Notes under the pieces: model-generated | Database searches by the model: none | What the model was told of the DNA's origin: nothing | The model's input: the letters and a program-made list of their open reading frames with translations, nothing else | From: Pedobacter jeongneungensis | Lineage (GTDB): Bacteria > Bacteroidota > Bacteroidia > Sphingobacteriales > Sphingobacteriaceae | Direction of reading: 5' to 3' | Length of the DNA stretch: 64,000 bases | Assembly (NCBI RefSeq): GCF_000633455.1 | Contig: NZ_AYMG01000001.1 | Span: 434,001 to 498,000 of the forward strand | Shown here: in pieces, positions 53,629-63,238 of the stretch | How positions within the stretch are numbered: position 1 is the stretch's first letter | How the letters are laid out: the number at the start of each line of letters is the position of its first letter | Translations under genes and position numbers: made by a program

Positions 53629-53745
53629 CTATTTATTTTTTGTTTTCAGGTGTTAGATGGAGCCTTTGACAATTAAAATAATTATTTTAATTGTGTCGGG
53701 TTCATAAATCAAAATTAACTACTGTACCACAGTAATCGGTCATAA

Positions 53746-54369
53746 TCAGTTCATTTCTCCAATAAATGCAATGGCCCAATCGTTTAAATTTTTCACGGCC
53801 AAACCAATTTTCCAATTGTCTTTATTCCTCGGCTCCACATAATTAGATACGCTTCTGATCTGTAAACAATCTATATTCAATTGTTTAGCAGCATAAAAAA
53901 CAGCAGCGCCTTCCATGCTTTCGGTGGTTGGATTTAACCTTTCTATCAGGCTTTTAATGCTTTTGTCGCTTCCGGTTACGCAATTCATGGTAATGCCTTT
54001 TGCCAGTGGCAAACCTACCTTTCGTTGGGTTTTGGCGGAGTAATGGTTCTCCCCGAAACCTAAATCGGTTATGGTTAAAAACTCGTCGCCATTTTCTGCT
54101 CCAAGCTCGGCAAAGGTATCTTCAGTAATATTCAGCACCGTGCCCAGGGCGATATTCCGGTCAAAAGAACCTGCGATGCCAAAATTTATCACCAGATCGT
54201 ATTGATGAGAAAGATGTTTGCCCAATGCAAAAGCCGTTGCTACCATTCCAACGCCGGTAATTAACAGGTCGAAATTTTTACTCTCTACGAAATCTCCTTC
54301 TGGCAGGTTAAAATGCTGGTAAAAAAAGCTGAGTTCGGCTTTTGTAGCGGCAACAACTAAAGTTTTCAT
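53746..54369 (-). CDS. mqnB: Futalosine hydrolase MqnB
   Basis: 207 residues, a purine nucleoside phosphorylase/hydrolase fold: LLITGVGMVATAFALGKHL (about 35-53), LVINFGIAGSFDRNIALGTVLNI (about 58-80), VTGSDKS and SMEGAAVFYAAKQL (about 150-163, catalytic Glu), IRSVSNYVEPRNKDNW. It removes hypoxanthine from futalosine to give dehypoxanthinylfutalosine. It is upstream of mqnD on the same strand and the two form the futalosine pathway segment. Confidence 0.93.
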   Translation of the reverse strand: MKTLVVAATKAELSFFYQHFNLPEGDFVESKNFDLLITGVGMVATAFALGKHLSHQYDLVINFGIAGSFDRNIALGTVLNITEDTFAELGAENGDEFLTITDLGFGENHYSAKTQRKVGLPLAKGITMNCVTGSDKSIKSLIERLNPTTESMEGAAVFYAAKQLNIDCLQIRSVSNYVEPRNKDNWKIGLAVKNLNDWAIAFIGEMN

Positions 54370-54446
54370 ATGGTAAAGTTAGTAGATTATATTTTAGGTT
54401 TTCTTTAAGCTTTGGTCTTTAGTCTTTAAGCTTAAACCTTTATCCG

Positions 54447-54454
54447 TATATTTG
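54447..54454 (+). promoter_or_regulatory. -7 box of the queD-like gene
   Basis: TATATTTG fits TAnnTTTG and lies 17 bp before the ATG. The -33 region has no clear TTTG. Confidence 0.5.
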
Positions 54455-54471
54455 CGTTTTATTTAATAGTA

Positions 54472-54882
54472 ATGATTTACATAACGAGAAAAGCATCATT
54501 TAATGCGGCGCACAAATTGGCGCGTACTGATTGGGATGATGATAAAAATAGTGAAGTTTATGGTAAATGTGCCAACCCCAACTGGCATGGCCATAACTAT
54601 TGGCTGTATGTTACAGTTAAAGGCGAGGTTAACCCGGAAACAGGCTTTCTTGTTGACCTAAAATGGCTTAAAGAGGTAATGAACGATTACGTGGTAGATA
54701 AAGTTGATCATAAAAATTTAAACCTCGACGTTGATTTTATGAAAGGTAAACTGGCTTCTACCGAAAACCTGGCTATCGAAATCTGGAAGCAGTTAGAAGC
54801 CCCGATTGCAGAAAGCGGCGCCATTCTACATTGCGTAAAAATCTACGAAACCGAAAATAATTTTGTTGAATACTTTGGTTAA
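54472..54882 (+). CDS. queD: 6-carboxy-5,6,7,8-tetrahydropterin synthase / 6-pyruvoyl-tetrahydropterin synthase homologue
   Basis: 136 residues. Zinc-binding His residues are in FNAAHKL (His 13) and NWHGHNYWLYV (His 41, 43); the catalytic Cys is in YGKCANPNW. Further marks are VDHKNLNLDVDF, ASTENLAIEIW and YETENNFVEYFG. It acts on dihydroneopterin triphosphate, so it can feed queuosine (QueD) or pterin synthesis. It precedes folE by 12 bp; GTP cyclohydrolase I makes its substrate, which supports a joint pterin or 7-deazaguanine role. Confidence 0.9.
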   Translation: MIYITRKASFNAAHKLARTDWDDDKNSEVYGKCANPNWHGHNYWLYVTVKGEVNPETGFLVDLKWLKEVMNDYVVDKVDHKNLNLDVDFMKGKLASTENLAIEIWKQLEAPIAESGAILHCVKIYETENNFVEYFG

Positions 54883-54894
54883 ACACCTGAATTA

Positions 54895-55530
54895 ATGAGC
54901 GATAAAGACATATTGAATGGCGAATCGGAGCGCGGTTATGTAAAAGTAGACCGTTACAACGAAGAAAAAATTGAAGCTGTAGCTACACATTATAAAGATA
55001 TATTAGGACAACTGGGCGAAAACCCTGAGCGTGAAGGTTTGTTGAAAACGCCGGAACGCGTAGCCAAAGCTTTGCAGTATTTAACGCATGGTTATGACAT
55101 AAAACCAGATGAAATCCTTAAATCGGCCATGTTTCAGGAAGATTATAGTCAAATGGTGGTGGTAAAAGATATCGAGGTATATTCGATGTGCGAACACCAC
55201 ATGTTGCCGTTTTTTGGTAAAGCACATATTGCATATATTCCTAACGGGCATATTGTTGGTTTAAGTAAAATTCCACGCGTTGTTGATGCTTTTGCCCGCC
55301 GTTTACAGGTGCAGGAGCGTTTAACCAACGAAATCAGGGATTGTATCCAGAATACGCTTAACCCAATGGGAGTTGCGGTGGTAATGGAGTGCAGGCACTT
55401 ATGCATGTCTATGCGCGGCGTGCAAAAACAAAACTCGGTTACCACGACGTCGGCATTTACCGGAACTTTTTTAAGCAACGATAAAACAAGAGCCGAGTTT
55501 TTAAGGTTAATTACAGCGAGTTTAGACTAG
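54895..55530 (+). CDS. folE: GTP cyclohydrolase I
   Basis: 211 residues. Converts GTP to 7,8-dihydroneopterin triphosphate, the entry to folate, pterin and queuosine synthesis. Zinc-site residues in [22 protein letters not shown] (about 100-121) and [26 protein letters not shown] (about 166-191), and [22 protein letters not shown]-type helix (here KIPRVVDAF). It is co-transcribed with the queD-like gene. Confidence 0.96.
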   Translation: MSDKDILNGESERGYVKVDRYNEEKIEAVATHYKDILGQLGENPEREGLLKTPERVAKALQYLTHGYDIKPDEILKSAMFQEDYSQMVVVKDIEVYSMCEHHMLPFFGKAHIAYIPNGHIVGLSKIPRVVDAFARRLQVQERLTNEIRDCIQNTLNPMGVAVVMECRHLCMSMRGVQKQNSVTTTSAFTGTFLSNDKTRAEFLRLITASLD

Positions 55531-55535
55531 GTAGT

Positions 55536-55590
55536 ATCAAGTATTTAGTATCAAGGTCAGGTAAAAAAGAATAAAGTATCAAGATAGGCA
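55536..55590. repeat. AGTATCAAG filler repeats
   Basis: Three copies of AGTATCAAG within about 50 bp between folE and fabD; short direct repeats of the filler type. Confidence 0.5.
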
Positions 55591-55639
55591 TCTAGATAAA
55601 AACGCTAAGCGCCAAACACGATACGCCAAACTAATTATA

Positions 55640-56521
55640 ATGAAAGCATATATTTTTCCCGGACAGGGAGCACAGTTTGTAGGCATGGGTAAGGATCTTT
55701 ACGAAAACCCAAAAGCTGCAGCCTTATTTGAACAGGCTAACGAAATTATCGGTTTCCGCATCAGCGATATCATGTTCGGCGGAACTGATGAAGAACTTAA
55801 ACAAACCAATGTAACCCAACCTGCTATCTTTTTGCATTCGGTTATTTTAGCAAAGGTTTTAGGTGATGATTTTAAACCTGATATGGTTGCTGGTCACTCT
55901 TTAGGCGAATTTTCTGCTCTCGTAGCGGCAAATGCCTTAAGTTTTGAAGATGGCTTAAGATTGGTAATTGCACGTGCAAATGCCATGCAGAAAGCCTGCG
56001 AGGCAGAGCCATCAACCATGGCGGCTATTTTGGGCCTTGCAGATGATGTTGTAGAAAAAATCTGTGCCGAAATTGATGCAATAGTAGTACCTGCCAATTA
56101 TAACTGCCCGGGACAATTGGTTATTTCGGGTAGCATTGAAGGTATCGACCTTGCCTGTGCCAAATTAACCGAAGCAGGTGCTAAAAGGGCCTTAAAATTA
56201 AACGTTGGTGGTGCATTTCACTCACCTTTAATGGAGCCAGCAAAAATCGAACTTCAGGCAGCTATTGAGGCTACCGATATTTCAGCTCCAATCTGCCCGG
56301 TTTATCAAAATGTTGATGCAAAACCATATACAGATCCAGCCGAAATTAAAGCAAATTTAATTAAACAATTAACGGGTGCGGTACGTTGGACACAAACAGT
56401 GGGCAATATGCTTGCTGATGGTGCAACTGAATTTGTTGAAGTTGGTCCTGGCAATGTATTACAGGGCCTGGTTAAAAAAGTAAGCCGCGAAGTGCAAACC
56501 AGCAGCGCTGTTATAGCTTAA
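55640..56521 (+). CDS. fabD: Malonyl-CoA:ACP transacylase
   Basis: 293 residues. Loads malonyl groups onto acyl carrier protein for fatty acid synthesis. N-terminal FPGQGAQFVGMGKDL, nucleophile Ser in AGHSLGEFSALVA (Ser about 90), Arg in IARANAMQKA, His in GGAFHSPLMEPA (His about 197), and NVLQGLVKK near the C-terminus. It is followed by a terminator and stands alone, away from other fab genes. Confidence 0.96.
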   Translation: MKAYIFPGQGAQFVGMGKDLYENPKAAALFEQANEIIGFRISDIMFGGTDEELKQTNVTQPAIFLHSVILAKVLGDDFKPDMVAGHSLGEFSALVAANALSFEDGLRLVIARANAMQKACEAEPSTMAAILGLADDVVEKICAEIDAIVVPANYNCPGQLVISGSIEGIDLACAKLTEAGAKRALKLNVGGAFHSPLMEPAKIELQAAIEATDISAPICPVYQNVDAKPYTDPAEIKANLIKQLTGAVRWTQTVGNMLADGATEFVEVGPGNVLQGLVKKVSREVQTSSAVIA

Positions 56522-56543
56522 TTTAATGTAATAAATATAAAAT

Positions 56544-56583
56544 GCCAACGCCATAAGCCCAAAGTTTATGGCGTTGCTTTTTA
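56544..56583 (+). terminator. Rho-independent terminator after fabD
   Basis: GCCAACGCCATAA, loop, TTATGGCGTTG then CTTTTT: 11-bp stem and T-rich tail. Confidence 0.8.
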
Positions 56584-56682
56584 TCAATATTTAATATCTT
56601 TATCAGGAAATAGATTCATCATCATTTTAATAATACATGATATAATGATGATTTCGTTATTTCTGAAAATACAACTGTCCGG

Positions 56683-59600
56683 ATGAAAATGAGCTTTGGT
56701 GTAAAAATTAGGTTTCTATTGCTCGTTTTGGGCTGTTGCCTTATGGTAACGTCTATTTCGTTGAGCCGTTTTACTACCAAAAGTGAATTACTGGAACACG
56801 ATGCCGAACAGATTCAGCAGAACCTTTTGGCCAAAGAAAGATTGGTACAGGCTTTTTTGGCTAATAAAAAGGAAGTGGCTAAAGCCAAGCGATTTCACTT
56901 CAATCCTAAAAACGGGATTGATTTTATCAATAGCTATCGTGACATTAACGGCGTAAATCTTTTAACCTTCGAAAATAATGAGCTTAAGTACTGGAGTACC
57001 ATTAAGGTTTCTGATATAGACCCCAATAATATTAAAGAGGGGAGTTCGGTATTGTTTTTTGCCAATGGCTGGTACGAGGTAATTAAAAGTACTCAAGGCA
57101 ATTTTAGCCTTATTTTCCTGATTTCCATCCAGTCGCAGTATCCTTTTAAAGAAACACAATACTTTAAAAATGATATTGACCCGATTTTATCCACTACCAA
57201 ATTATTAACTTTTGCTTCTTTCACAGATAAGGATGTATATGTAATAAAAAGTCTGGATAATAAATTTTTGTTTGGGCTTAAGGTAAAGCAGGGCTATGCA
57301 GAAACCTATTATTCCGGTACCCAGTTATGGTTGTTTATTGCAGGGATATTGTGTATCTGTATGTTTTTTAATTCCCTTAGCTCACTTATTGCCCGCCGTG
57401 GGCATATTGCCTGGGGCACCTTCCTGCTACTCTTTTTCTTTCTTGCTTTTCGGTTATCCGATTTATATTATGGATGGTTTAACCACCGGTTTATTCTGGA
57501 TCTTTTTGATCCAAAGATATACGCAGACAGTTTTCTGATGCCCTCGTTGGGCGATTTCCTGTTGAATGTTATCGTCCTCACCTGGTTGCTGCTTTTTATG
57601 TACAACCATAAAGAACAATACAAATTTCCTGATTGGATTAAGCGCAATAAGTTTGTAGGCCTGATTATTCAGGCAGCTCTAATGGTGCTTATCGGTCAGA
57701 TTGTGTGGGATACCGACGATATATTTTTCGGATTGATTTTTAACTCCAAGATTAATTTCGACATTGTAAACATCCTAAAACTAAGCGGTACAAGTTGGGT
57801 GGGGATTGTAATTTTGTGCCTGGCCTGGTTTCAGATTTACCTGATTACAGTGATTTCGGCCACGGTAAGCCGCCAGCTCAATGTAACCAATAAAGAAAGG
57901 CTTATTATTTTCCTGATTGGCTTTACTGGTGTTTTTGTTTATAAGCTTTTTGTCGATTTTAATGCATTTTTTATTGTTTTTGCACTTGTATTGTTTATTG
58001 TTGCAAGGGCTGTGTATCTCAAAGAGAAACACTTTTCTATCGGTTTGTTTGCCATTGTTTTTTTCTGCCTGGCCTTTAACACTTCCATTAAGTACACACG
58101 GTATAAAGATATTAAGGAGCGTAGCCTGCGCGAACCATTGGCGCGTAAGATACAATCATCAGAAGATTTAAATGCCATTATCGCCCTGGGTACCTTAGGG
58201 AATGAAATTGTTAAAGATGATTTTCTGTCGAGATATTTTAAACAAAATAAAACGGCAAATTATGCGGTTCTTAAAAACCACCTGAAGGATTATCTGGACG
58301 GTTATTTAAGTAGATACGACTACCAGATTTATCCTTACGATAGATCGGGGATGGTTATGGGCAATTCAGATAGTCCGCCTATTGATAAATATAAAAACCT
58401 GGTAGAATCCGGTTCAGTTAAAATAGATGGATCTAACTTTTTCTATCAGGTTAACAATACTTTTGGTTATCAGGATTATTTTGGGATTATTTCGGTGGTG
58501 GATCAGGGTAATCTTCTTGGTACCCTAGTAATCGAGCTGCGCTCTAAGCCATACAATTATAATAACCGTTTGCCCGATCTTCTAGGTGATCAGAAACTGG
58601 CTAAAGATGAAGATTTTAAAGGTTATTCTATTGCCTTTTACAGTAATAACAAGCTGCTTAACCAGTCAGGAAATTATACCTATCCGCTTGATGGCAGTGT
58701 ATATAAAGGCAAAAAAGATGATTTTGTAATTGATAATGACGACAAACTGCATTACAGCCACATGATTTATAAGCCTTCTGATAGCAAAATGGTCATTATC
58801 AGTAAGGCGAAGGTTGATTACGTAGAGCGTTTAGCAGCACTATCTTTCTTTTTTCTGGTATTTATCATCTTCTCTTTAGTGCTTTATGGTTTAATCTGGT
58901 TGATCAAAAACCTCGACGACGATAAGGTGGGTTGGTTTAGCATCAACCGTTCATTAATGATCAATGCCAATAAAATCTTGTATAAAACAAGGATCCAGGT
59001 TTCTATTGTGCTCTCTGTAGTGGCTACACTGGTAATTGTAGGCTGGGTAACCTATTATTACATGAATCTCGAATACCGGGGCCAGCAAGACGCAATACTA
59101 AAGGATAAGATCAGAAAAGTTCAGCAGAATTTTGAAAAACAGGTGTTCAGTAATGGAATTATTTCGAACGATGAAAATGCCGTGGCTGATTTTAACAATT
59201 TTGCAGATATTAACAATGCCGATCTGAATTTATATGATTTAAGCGGCAACCTGATTATGACCACTTACCCTAAGCTTTATAATTATAAAATTATAGGTAA
59301 GAAAATGGGGCCTTTGGCTTATGTATCGTTAAATAGCCTTCACCGGTCAGAATACATTAATCCTAAAGAAAAAATTGGGAATTTAACCTATGCAGCTGCT
59401 TATGCGCCAATCAGGAATGCCCAGAATAAAACAATCGCCTATATCGGCTTGCCCAATTATTCGAACGAAGAAGAATATACCGATAAGATTGCGCTTTTTG
59501 TGAGTAACCTGATCAATATTTATGCGCTTGTTTTTGTGGCAATTGGGGTACTGGCCGTCTTTTTAGCCAACCAGATCACCAGTCCGTTAACCTTTATTCA

Positions 59601-60414
59601 GGAGAGTATTAGTAAAACCAAAATCGGGCAAAAGAACGAACCTATTGTGTGGCGGAGGCACGATGAAATTGGCTCTCTGGTTAAGGAGTATAATAGTATG
59701 ATTTCGGCTTTAGAAGCCAGTGCGCTTAAACTGGCCAGATCGGAACGGGAAAGTGCCTGGCGAGAAATGGCCAAGCAGGTTGCCCATGAAATTAAAAATC
59801 CTTTAACTCCTTTAAAACTTGGGGTGCAGTTGCTGGAAAAATCGTGGCGAGAGAAAGATCCGAACTTTGAACTGAAGTTTAATAAATTCAGTAAATCATT
59901 TATTGAGCAGATTGATAGTCTTTCAAAAATTGCTTCTGAGTTCTCAAATTTTGCTAAAATGCCCGATACCAATTTGGAGCGCCTTGCATTGCTTCCGGTT
60001 ATCGAGCGGGCAAGGGAGGTTTTTAAAAGTACAGAAAATGTTACGATCGATATCATCAACAAAAGTACTGGTGATATTGAAATTATGGCCGATCACGATC
60101 AGTTGCTAAGAACTTTTAATAACCTGCTCAAAAATGCGATAGAAGCTATTGACGAGGAAACTTTGTGCTGCATCACCATTGTTATTTATGTAGATCCTCA
60201 AAATGCATTTATCGAAATTAAAGATAATGGAAAAGGTATTCCTCCATCGCTGCACGATAAGATCTTTGTGCCTAACTTTACCACCAAAACATCGGGAACA
60301 GGCTTAGGCCTTGCCTTTGTAAAGCAGGCGGTAGAAAATGCAGGTGGAACGGTGAAATTTACCTCAATAAATGGCTTTGGAACTACTTTCTATTTAAGTT
60401 TTCCACTGGCTTAA
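56683..60414 (+). CDS. Giant multi-sensor histidine kinase, NtrY-like
   Basis: 1243 residues. An N-terminal membrane segment (about 8-26) and extracytoplasmic region, then a block of about eight hydrophobic segments (about 215-450), a further sensor region, two more membrane segments (about 712-735 and 770-790), an extracytoplasmic PAS-like stretch, a last segment (about 935-955), a HAMP domain (ANQITSPLTFIQESISKTKIG) and the kinase core. The H-box VAHEIKNPLTPLKLGVQLL (His about 1035) and NLLKNAIEAID with GTGLGLAFVKQAV are of NtrY/NtrB type. The multi-segment block is unusual for NtrY. No response regulator is adjacent. The signal is unknown. Confidence 0.88.
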   Translation: MKMSFGVKIRFLLLVLGCCLMVTSISLSRFTTKSELLEHDAEQIQQNLLAKERLVQAFLANKKEVAKAKRFHFNPKNGIDFINSYRDINGVNLLTFENNELKYWSTIKVSDIDPNNIKEGSSVLFFANGWYEVIKSTQGNFSLIFLISIQSQYPFKETQYFKNDIDPILSTTKLLTFASFTDKDVYVIKSLDNKFLFGLKVKQGYAETYYSGTQLWLFIAGILCICMFFNSLSSLIARRGHIAWGTFLLLFFFLAFRLSDLYYGWFNHRFILDLFDPKIYADSFLMPSLGDFLLNVIVLTWLLLFMYNHKEQYKFPDWIKRNKFVGLIIQAALMVLIGQIVWDTDDIFFGLIFNSKINFDIVNILKLSGTSWVGIVILCLAWFQIYLITVISATVSRQLNVTNKERLIIFLIGFTGVFVYKLFVDFNAFFIVFALVLFIVARAVYLKEKHFSIGLFAIVFFCLAFNTSIKYTRYKDIKERSLREPLARKIQSSEDLNAIIALGTLGNEIVKDDFLSRYFKQNKTANYAVLKNHLKDYLDGYLSRYDYQIYPYDRSGMVMGNSDSPPIDKYKNLVESGSVKIDGSNFFYQVNNTFGYQDYFGIISVVDQGNLLGTLVIELRSKPYNYNNRLPDLLGDQKLAKDEDFKGYSIAFYSNNKLLNQSGNYTYPLDGSVYKGKKDDFVIDNDDKLHYSHMIYKPSDSKMVIISKAKVDYVERLAALSFFFLVFIIFSLVLYGLIWLIKNLDDDKVGWFSINRSLMINANKILYKTRIQVSIVLSVVATLVIVGWVTYYYMNLEYRGQQDAILKDKIRKVQQNFEKQVFSNGIISNDENAVADFNNFADINNADLNLYDLSGNLIMTTYPKLYNYKIIGKKMGPLAYVSLNSLHRSEYINPKEKIGNLTYAAAYAPIRNAQNKTIAYIGLPNYSNEEEYTDKIALFVSNLINIYALVFVAIGVLAVFLANQITSPLTFIQESISKTKIGQKNEPIVWRRHDEIGSLVKEYNSMISALEASALKLARSERESAWREMAKQVAHEIKNPLTPLKLGVQLLEKSWREKDPNFELKFNKFSKSFIEQIDSLSKIASEFSNFAKMPDTNLERLALLPVIERAREVFKSTENVTIDIINKSTGDIEIMADHDQLLRTFNNLLKNAIEAIDEETLCCITIVIYVDPQNAFIEIKDNGKGIPPSLHDKIFVPNFTTKTSGTGLGLAFVKQAVENAGGTVKFTSINGFGTTFYLSFPLA

Positions 60415-60459
60415 TAAAGAAATAAATGAGGTTGGCGTTTAATCAGGATTCGTTTAATT

Positions 60460-61362
60460 TTATCTCAGTTCAACCTGAGCCTTGCCCATGGTATTCCCAT
60501 CAGCATATAAAATTACGGTATAGATGCCTTTGATAAAAGGCTTTGGGTTTGCCCAATCGATAACATAGGTGCTGTCATCGTTATTGTAATTGATAAAGAT
60601 AGAGTGACTGTATTGCATGTCCTGCCCATCGGCTTCAAAACGGTTGCCCTCATCGGCTAATAAGTTTCCGGCAGGATCAAATACTCTTAAATAGATGTTG
60701 TGGTGACCTTTTTCTGCCAGTTGATTGGGGATGATGGTGAAACGGACACTTAATTTTTCGGCGGTAGACGATTTTGTTACTTCAACTTTTTTGCCGCTCG
60801 ATTTTGTTCTGAAGGCGATAATTTCTGCCGTTTGAAGTTTTAATGCTGCTGCGGTTTTAACCTTTGCATTGAGATTCGAGTTTTCGTTCTCCAGGTTCGA
60901 AGCCTTATTGCTAATATTCCTGAGGGTATTTTGTAAACTATCGCGACTATTCTTTAAAAAAATATTGTCTTTTTGCAGCTGGATAATTTGCTCGTTGTAC
61001 TTTTTTACAAATGTTTTCAGCTCATTAATCTGTGCATTGGCTTTGTCGAGTTCAACTTGTGTAAGCTGGCCTTTTTCTAAAGCGGCCTTAAGCTCTTCAA
61101 TTTTAACACGGGCCAGTTTCTGTTCATCAACAAGTTTATCGTTCAGGTCGAGGTTTAAAGCGTTTACCTTATCTAGCTCAACCTCAATCTTTTCTACCTC
61201 AAGCCGCAGCTTATCCTTTTCTGCGCTAATGCTTACAGATCTTTCGCTCTGCTTTCGGTCTTTAAAAAACAGGTAAGCATTTGTGCCGATTAAAGCCGCT
61301 ATAACGATGACGAGGAAGTAAATTTTGTTTCTGTCACCCTTATTAATCTTTTGTGGTTCCAT
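60460..61362 (-). CDS. Membrane-anchored coiled-coil protein with C-terminal beta domain
   Basis: 300 residues. One membrane segment (about 13-32) near the start, a long coiled coil (about 42-165, regular Leu/Glu/Lys heptads), then a beta-rich domain (SVRFTIIPNQLAEKGHHNIYLRVFDPAGNLLADEG, IKGIYTVILYADGNTMGKAQVELR). The layout (short cytoplasmic tip, long coil, outer domain) suggests an extracytoplasmic envelope spacer; I know no named family. Convergent with the giant kinase. Confidence 0.8.
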   Translation of the reverse strand: MEPQKINKGDRNKIYFLVIVIAALIGTNAYLFFKDRKQSERSVSISAEKDKLRLEVEKIEVELDKVNALNLDLNDKLVDEQKLARVKIEELKAALEKGQLTQVELDKANAQINELKTFVKKYNEQIIQLQKDNIFLKNSRDSLQNTLRNISNKASNLENENSNLNAKVKTAAALKLQTAEIIAFRTKSSGKKVEVTKSSTAEKLSVRFTIIPNQLAEKGHHNIYLRVFDPAGNLLADEGNRFEADGQDMQYSHSIFINYNNDDSTYVIDWANPKPFIKGIYTVILYADGNTMGKAQVELR

Positions 61363-61569
61363 TTTTAATAACGCTGTATCTTCTTTAAATTAATATACTT
61401 TTGTTCTTCCATAGGTAAATGGGGGTACACAATTAAATTAGCAGGGGCGCAAATTAAAATTTTTAATAAACTTATAAGAGTTTTTAAAAAAAATCGTTTA
61501 CTTGCTAATGTTCATTTGTATTCAAATTAACACAAACACACAACCTGAATAAAAAATAAGACAGAAATA

Positions 61570-63114
61570 ATGCTTAAAAACTTCCTATACGCACTTTTAT
61601 CTTTAACTATAGTACCTTATATATTAAATGCACAACCTTTATCAAAAATTGCACCAAAAAGGGAGTTTAGAGGTGTATGGGTAGCTACGGTTACCAATAT
61701 CGACTGGCCATCCAAGCCCGGTTTAAGCATTGATCAGCAAAAACAAGAACTCATCGGGATTTTAGAACGACATAAAAGCCAGGGCATGAATGCTATTATT
61801 TTGCAGGTAAGACCTGCAGCTGATGCTTTTTATGCAAAATCGCGCGAGCCCTGGAGTCAGTGGTTGATGGGGAAGCAGGGTTTAGCGCCTGCTCCTGGTT
61901 ACGATCCATTGGCTTTTGCCATTAAAGAAGCCCATTTTAGGGGTATGGAGCTGCATGCCTGGTTTAACCCATACCGGGCAAGTATGAGCAGCTCTGCTGT
62001 ATTAAGTGAAGATCATGCTTACCGCAAACATCCTGATTGGTTTTTTACCTATGGAGGCAAAAAGCAGTTCGATCCGGGCATTCCGGAGGTGAGGGAGTAC
62101 ATTGTGCAGGTTATTTTAGATGTGGTAAAGGGATATGATGTAGATGGTATCCATTTCGATGATTATTTTTATCCCTATAAGGTAGAAGGACAGACGATTA
62201 ACGATGGAAATACCTTTTATAAATACCCCAATAACTTCTCGGATATTAAAGACTGGAGACGTAATAATGTCGACTTGTTGATTAAAGAACTGGATGATAG
62301 CATCCACCATTATAAGAAATGGGTAAAATTCGGGATTAGCCCATTTGGTATCTGGAAAAATAAATACGAAGATCCCGAAGGTTCTGCAACCAGTGGATTA
62401 TCTAATTATGCCGAACTTTTTGCCGATAGCCGTAAATGGGTAAGAGAAGGGTGGGTAGATTATATCAATCCGCAGATTTATTTTACGTTCACCAGAAGAG
62501 TGGCACCATATGGTGTTTTGGTTGATTGGTGGAGCAATAATACTTATGGCAGGCACGTGTACATTGGGCAGGGTGCTTACCTGGTTAACTCAAGAGCTGA
62601 AGCAGCCTGGAAAAACCTGAGTGAAATTCCCAACCAGATCAGGTACCTCAGAGATAATAACAGGATTCAGGGAAGCGTATTTTTTAGTTCTAAATCCTTA
62701 AGTACCGTTGCCAAAGCAGTTGGCGATTCGTTAAAGAACGATTTATATAAATATCCGGCTTTACCGCCGCAGATGCCTTGGTTGGATGAAGTGCCACCAA
62801 ACGAGCCGCAGGCCTTAACTGCGGATGCTTTAAAGGATGGCGTACATTTAAAATGGCAACTTCCATTAAAAGCTAAAGACGGAGAAACGGCTTCGGGTTT
62901 TGTAATTTACCGGTTTAGCGAAGGAGAGAAAATTTCGGTACTCGACCCTAAAAATATCATCAAAATAAGCTTTGAAGATTACCTCTCCTTTATCGATACG
63001 AATGTAGAAAGTGGAAAGCGATACAGCTATCTGGTAACTGCGCTTGATCGTCTAAAAAATGAAGGTGAACCCAGTGGACCTGTTGGTGTAGAAGTGCCTT
63101 TGGCAAAAGAATAG
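61570..63114 (+). CDS. GHL10-family (DUF187) glycoside hydrolase-like protein
   Basis: 514 residues. A signal peptide (MLKNFLYALLSLTIVPYILNAQ) then a TIM-barrel-like catalytic domain of the GHL10 type: REFRGVWVATVTNIDWPSKPGLS (about 31-53), MNAIILQVRPAADAFY, HAWFNPYRAS (about 135-144), DVDGIHFDDYFYP (about 193-205) and WVDYINPQIYFT. A fibronectin-III-like domain follows (about 415-510). Such proteins are thought to act on glycans or peptidoglycan outside the cytoplasm; the substrate is unproven. Single-gene unit. Confidence 0.9.
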   Translation: MLKNFLYALLSLTIVPYILNAQPLSKIAPKREFRGVWVATVTNIDWPSKPGLSIDQQKQELIGILERHKSQGMNAIILQVRPAADAFYAKSREPWSQWLMGKQGLAPAPGYDPLAFAIKEAHFRGMELHAWFNPYRASMSSSAVLSEDHAYRKHPDWFFTYGGKKQFDPGIPEVREYIVQVILDVVKGYDVDGIHFDDYFYPYKVEGQTINDGNTFYKYPNNFSDIKDWRRNNVDLLIKELDDSIHHYKKWVKFGISPFGIWKNKYEDPEGSATSGLSNYAELFADSRKWVREGWVDYINPQIYFTFTRRVAPYGVLVDWWSNNTYGRHVYIGQGAYLVNSRAEAAWKNLSEIPNQIRYLRDNNRIQGSVFFSSKSLSTVAKAVGDSLKNDLYKYPALPPQMPWLDEVPPNEPQALTADALKDGVHLKWQLPLKAKDGETASGFVIYRFSEGEKISVLDPKNIIKISFEDYLSFIDTNVESGKRYSYLVTALDRLKNEGEPSGPVGVEVPLAKE

Positions 63115-63145
63115 AAGAACCTCGGGTTTACTACCCTTAGAGGCC

Positions 63146-63229
63146 ATCATTTCGAGCGGAGCGCAACGTAGTCGAGAAATCTGCCTTGATAGCTCTCTCC
63201 ATTCCACTGCGTTTCAGTCGAGATGACGT
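63146..63229. repeat. REP-like repeat, TTTCGAG type
   Basis: CATCATTTCGAGCGGAGCGCAACG on the left and CGTTTCAGTCGAGATGACG on the right; same class as 4581-4706 but without the inner palindrome. Lies between convergent genes. Confidence 0.65.
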
Positions 63230-63238
63230 CGCCTCATT

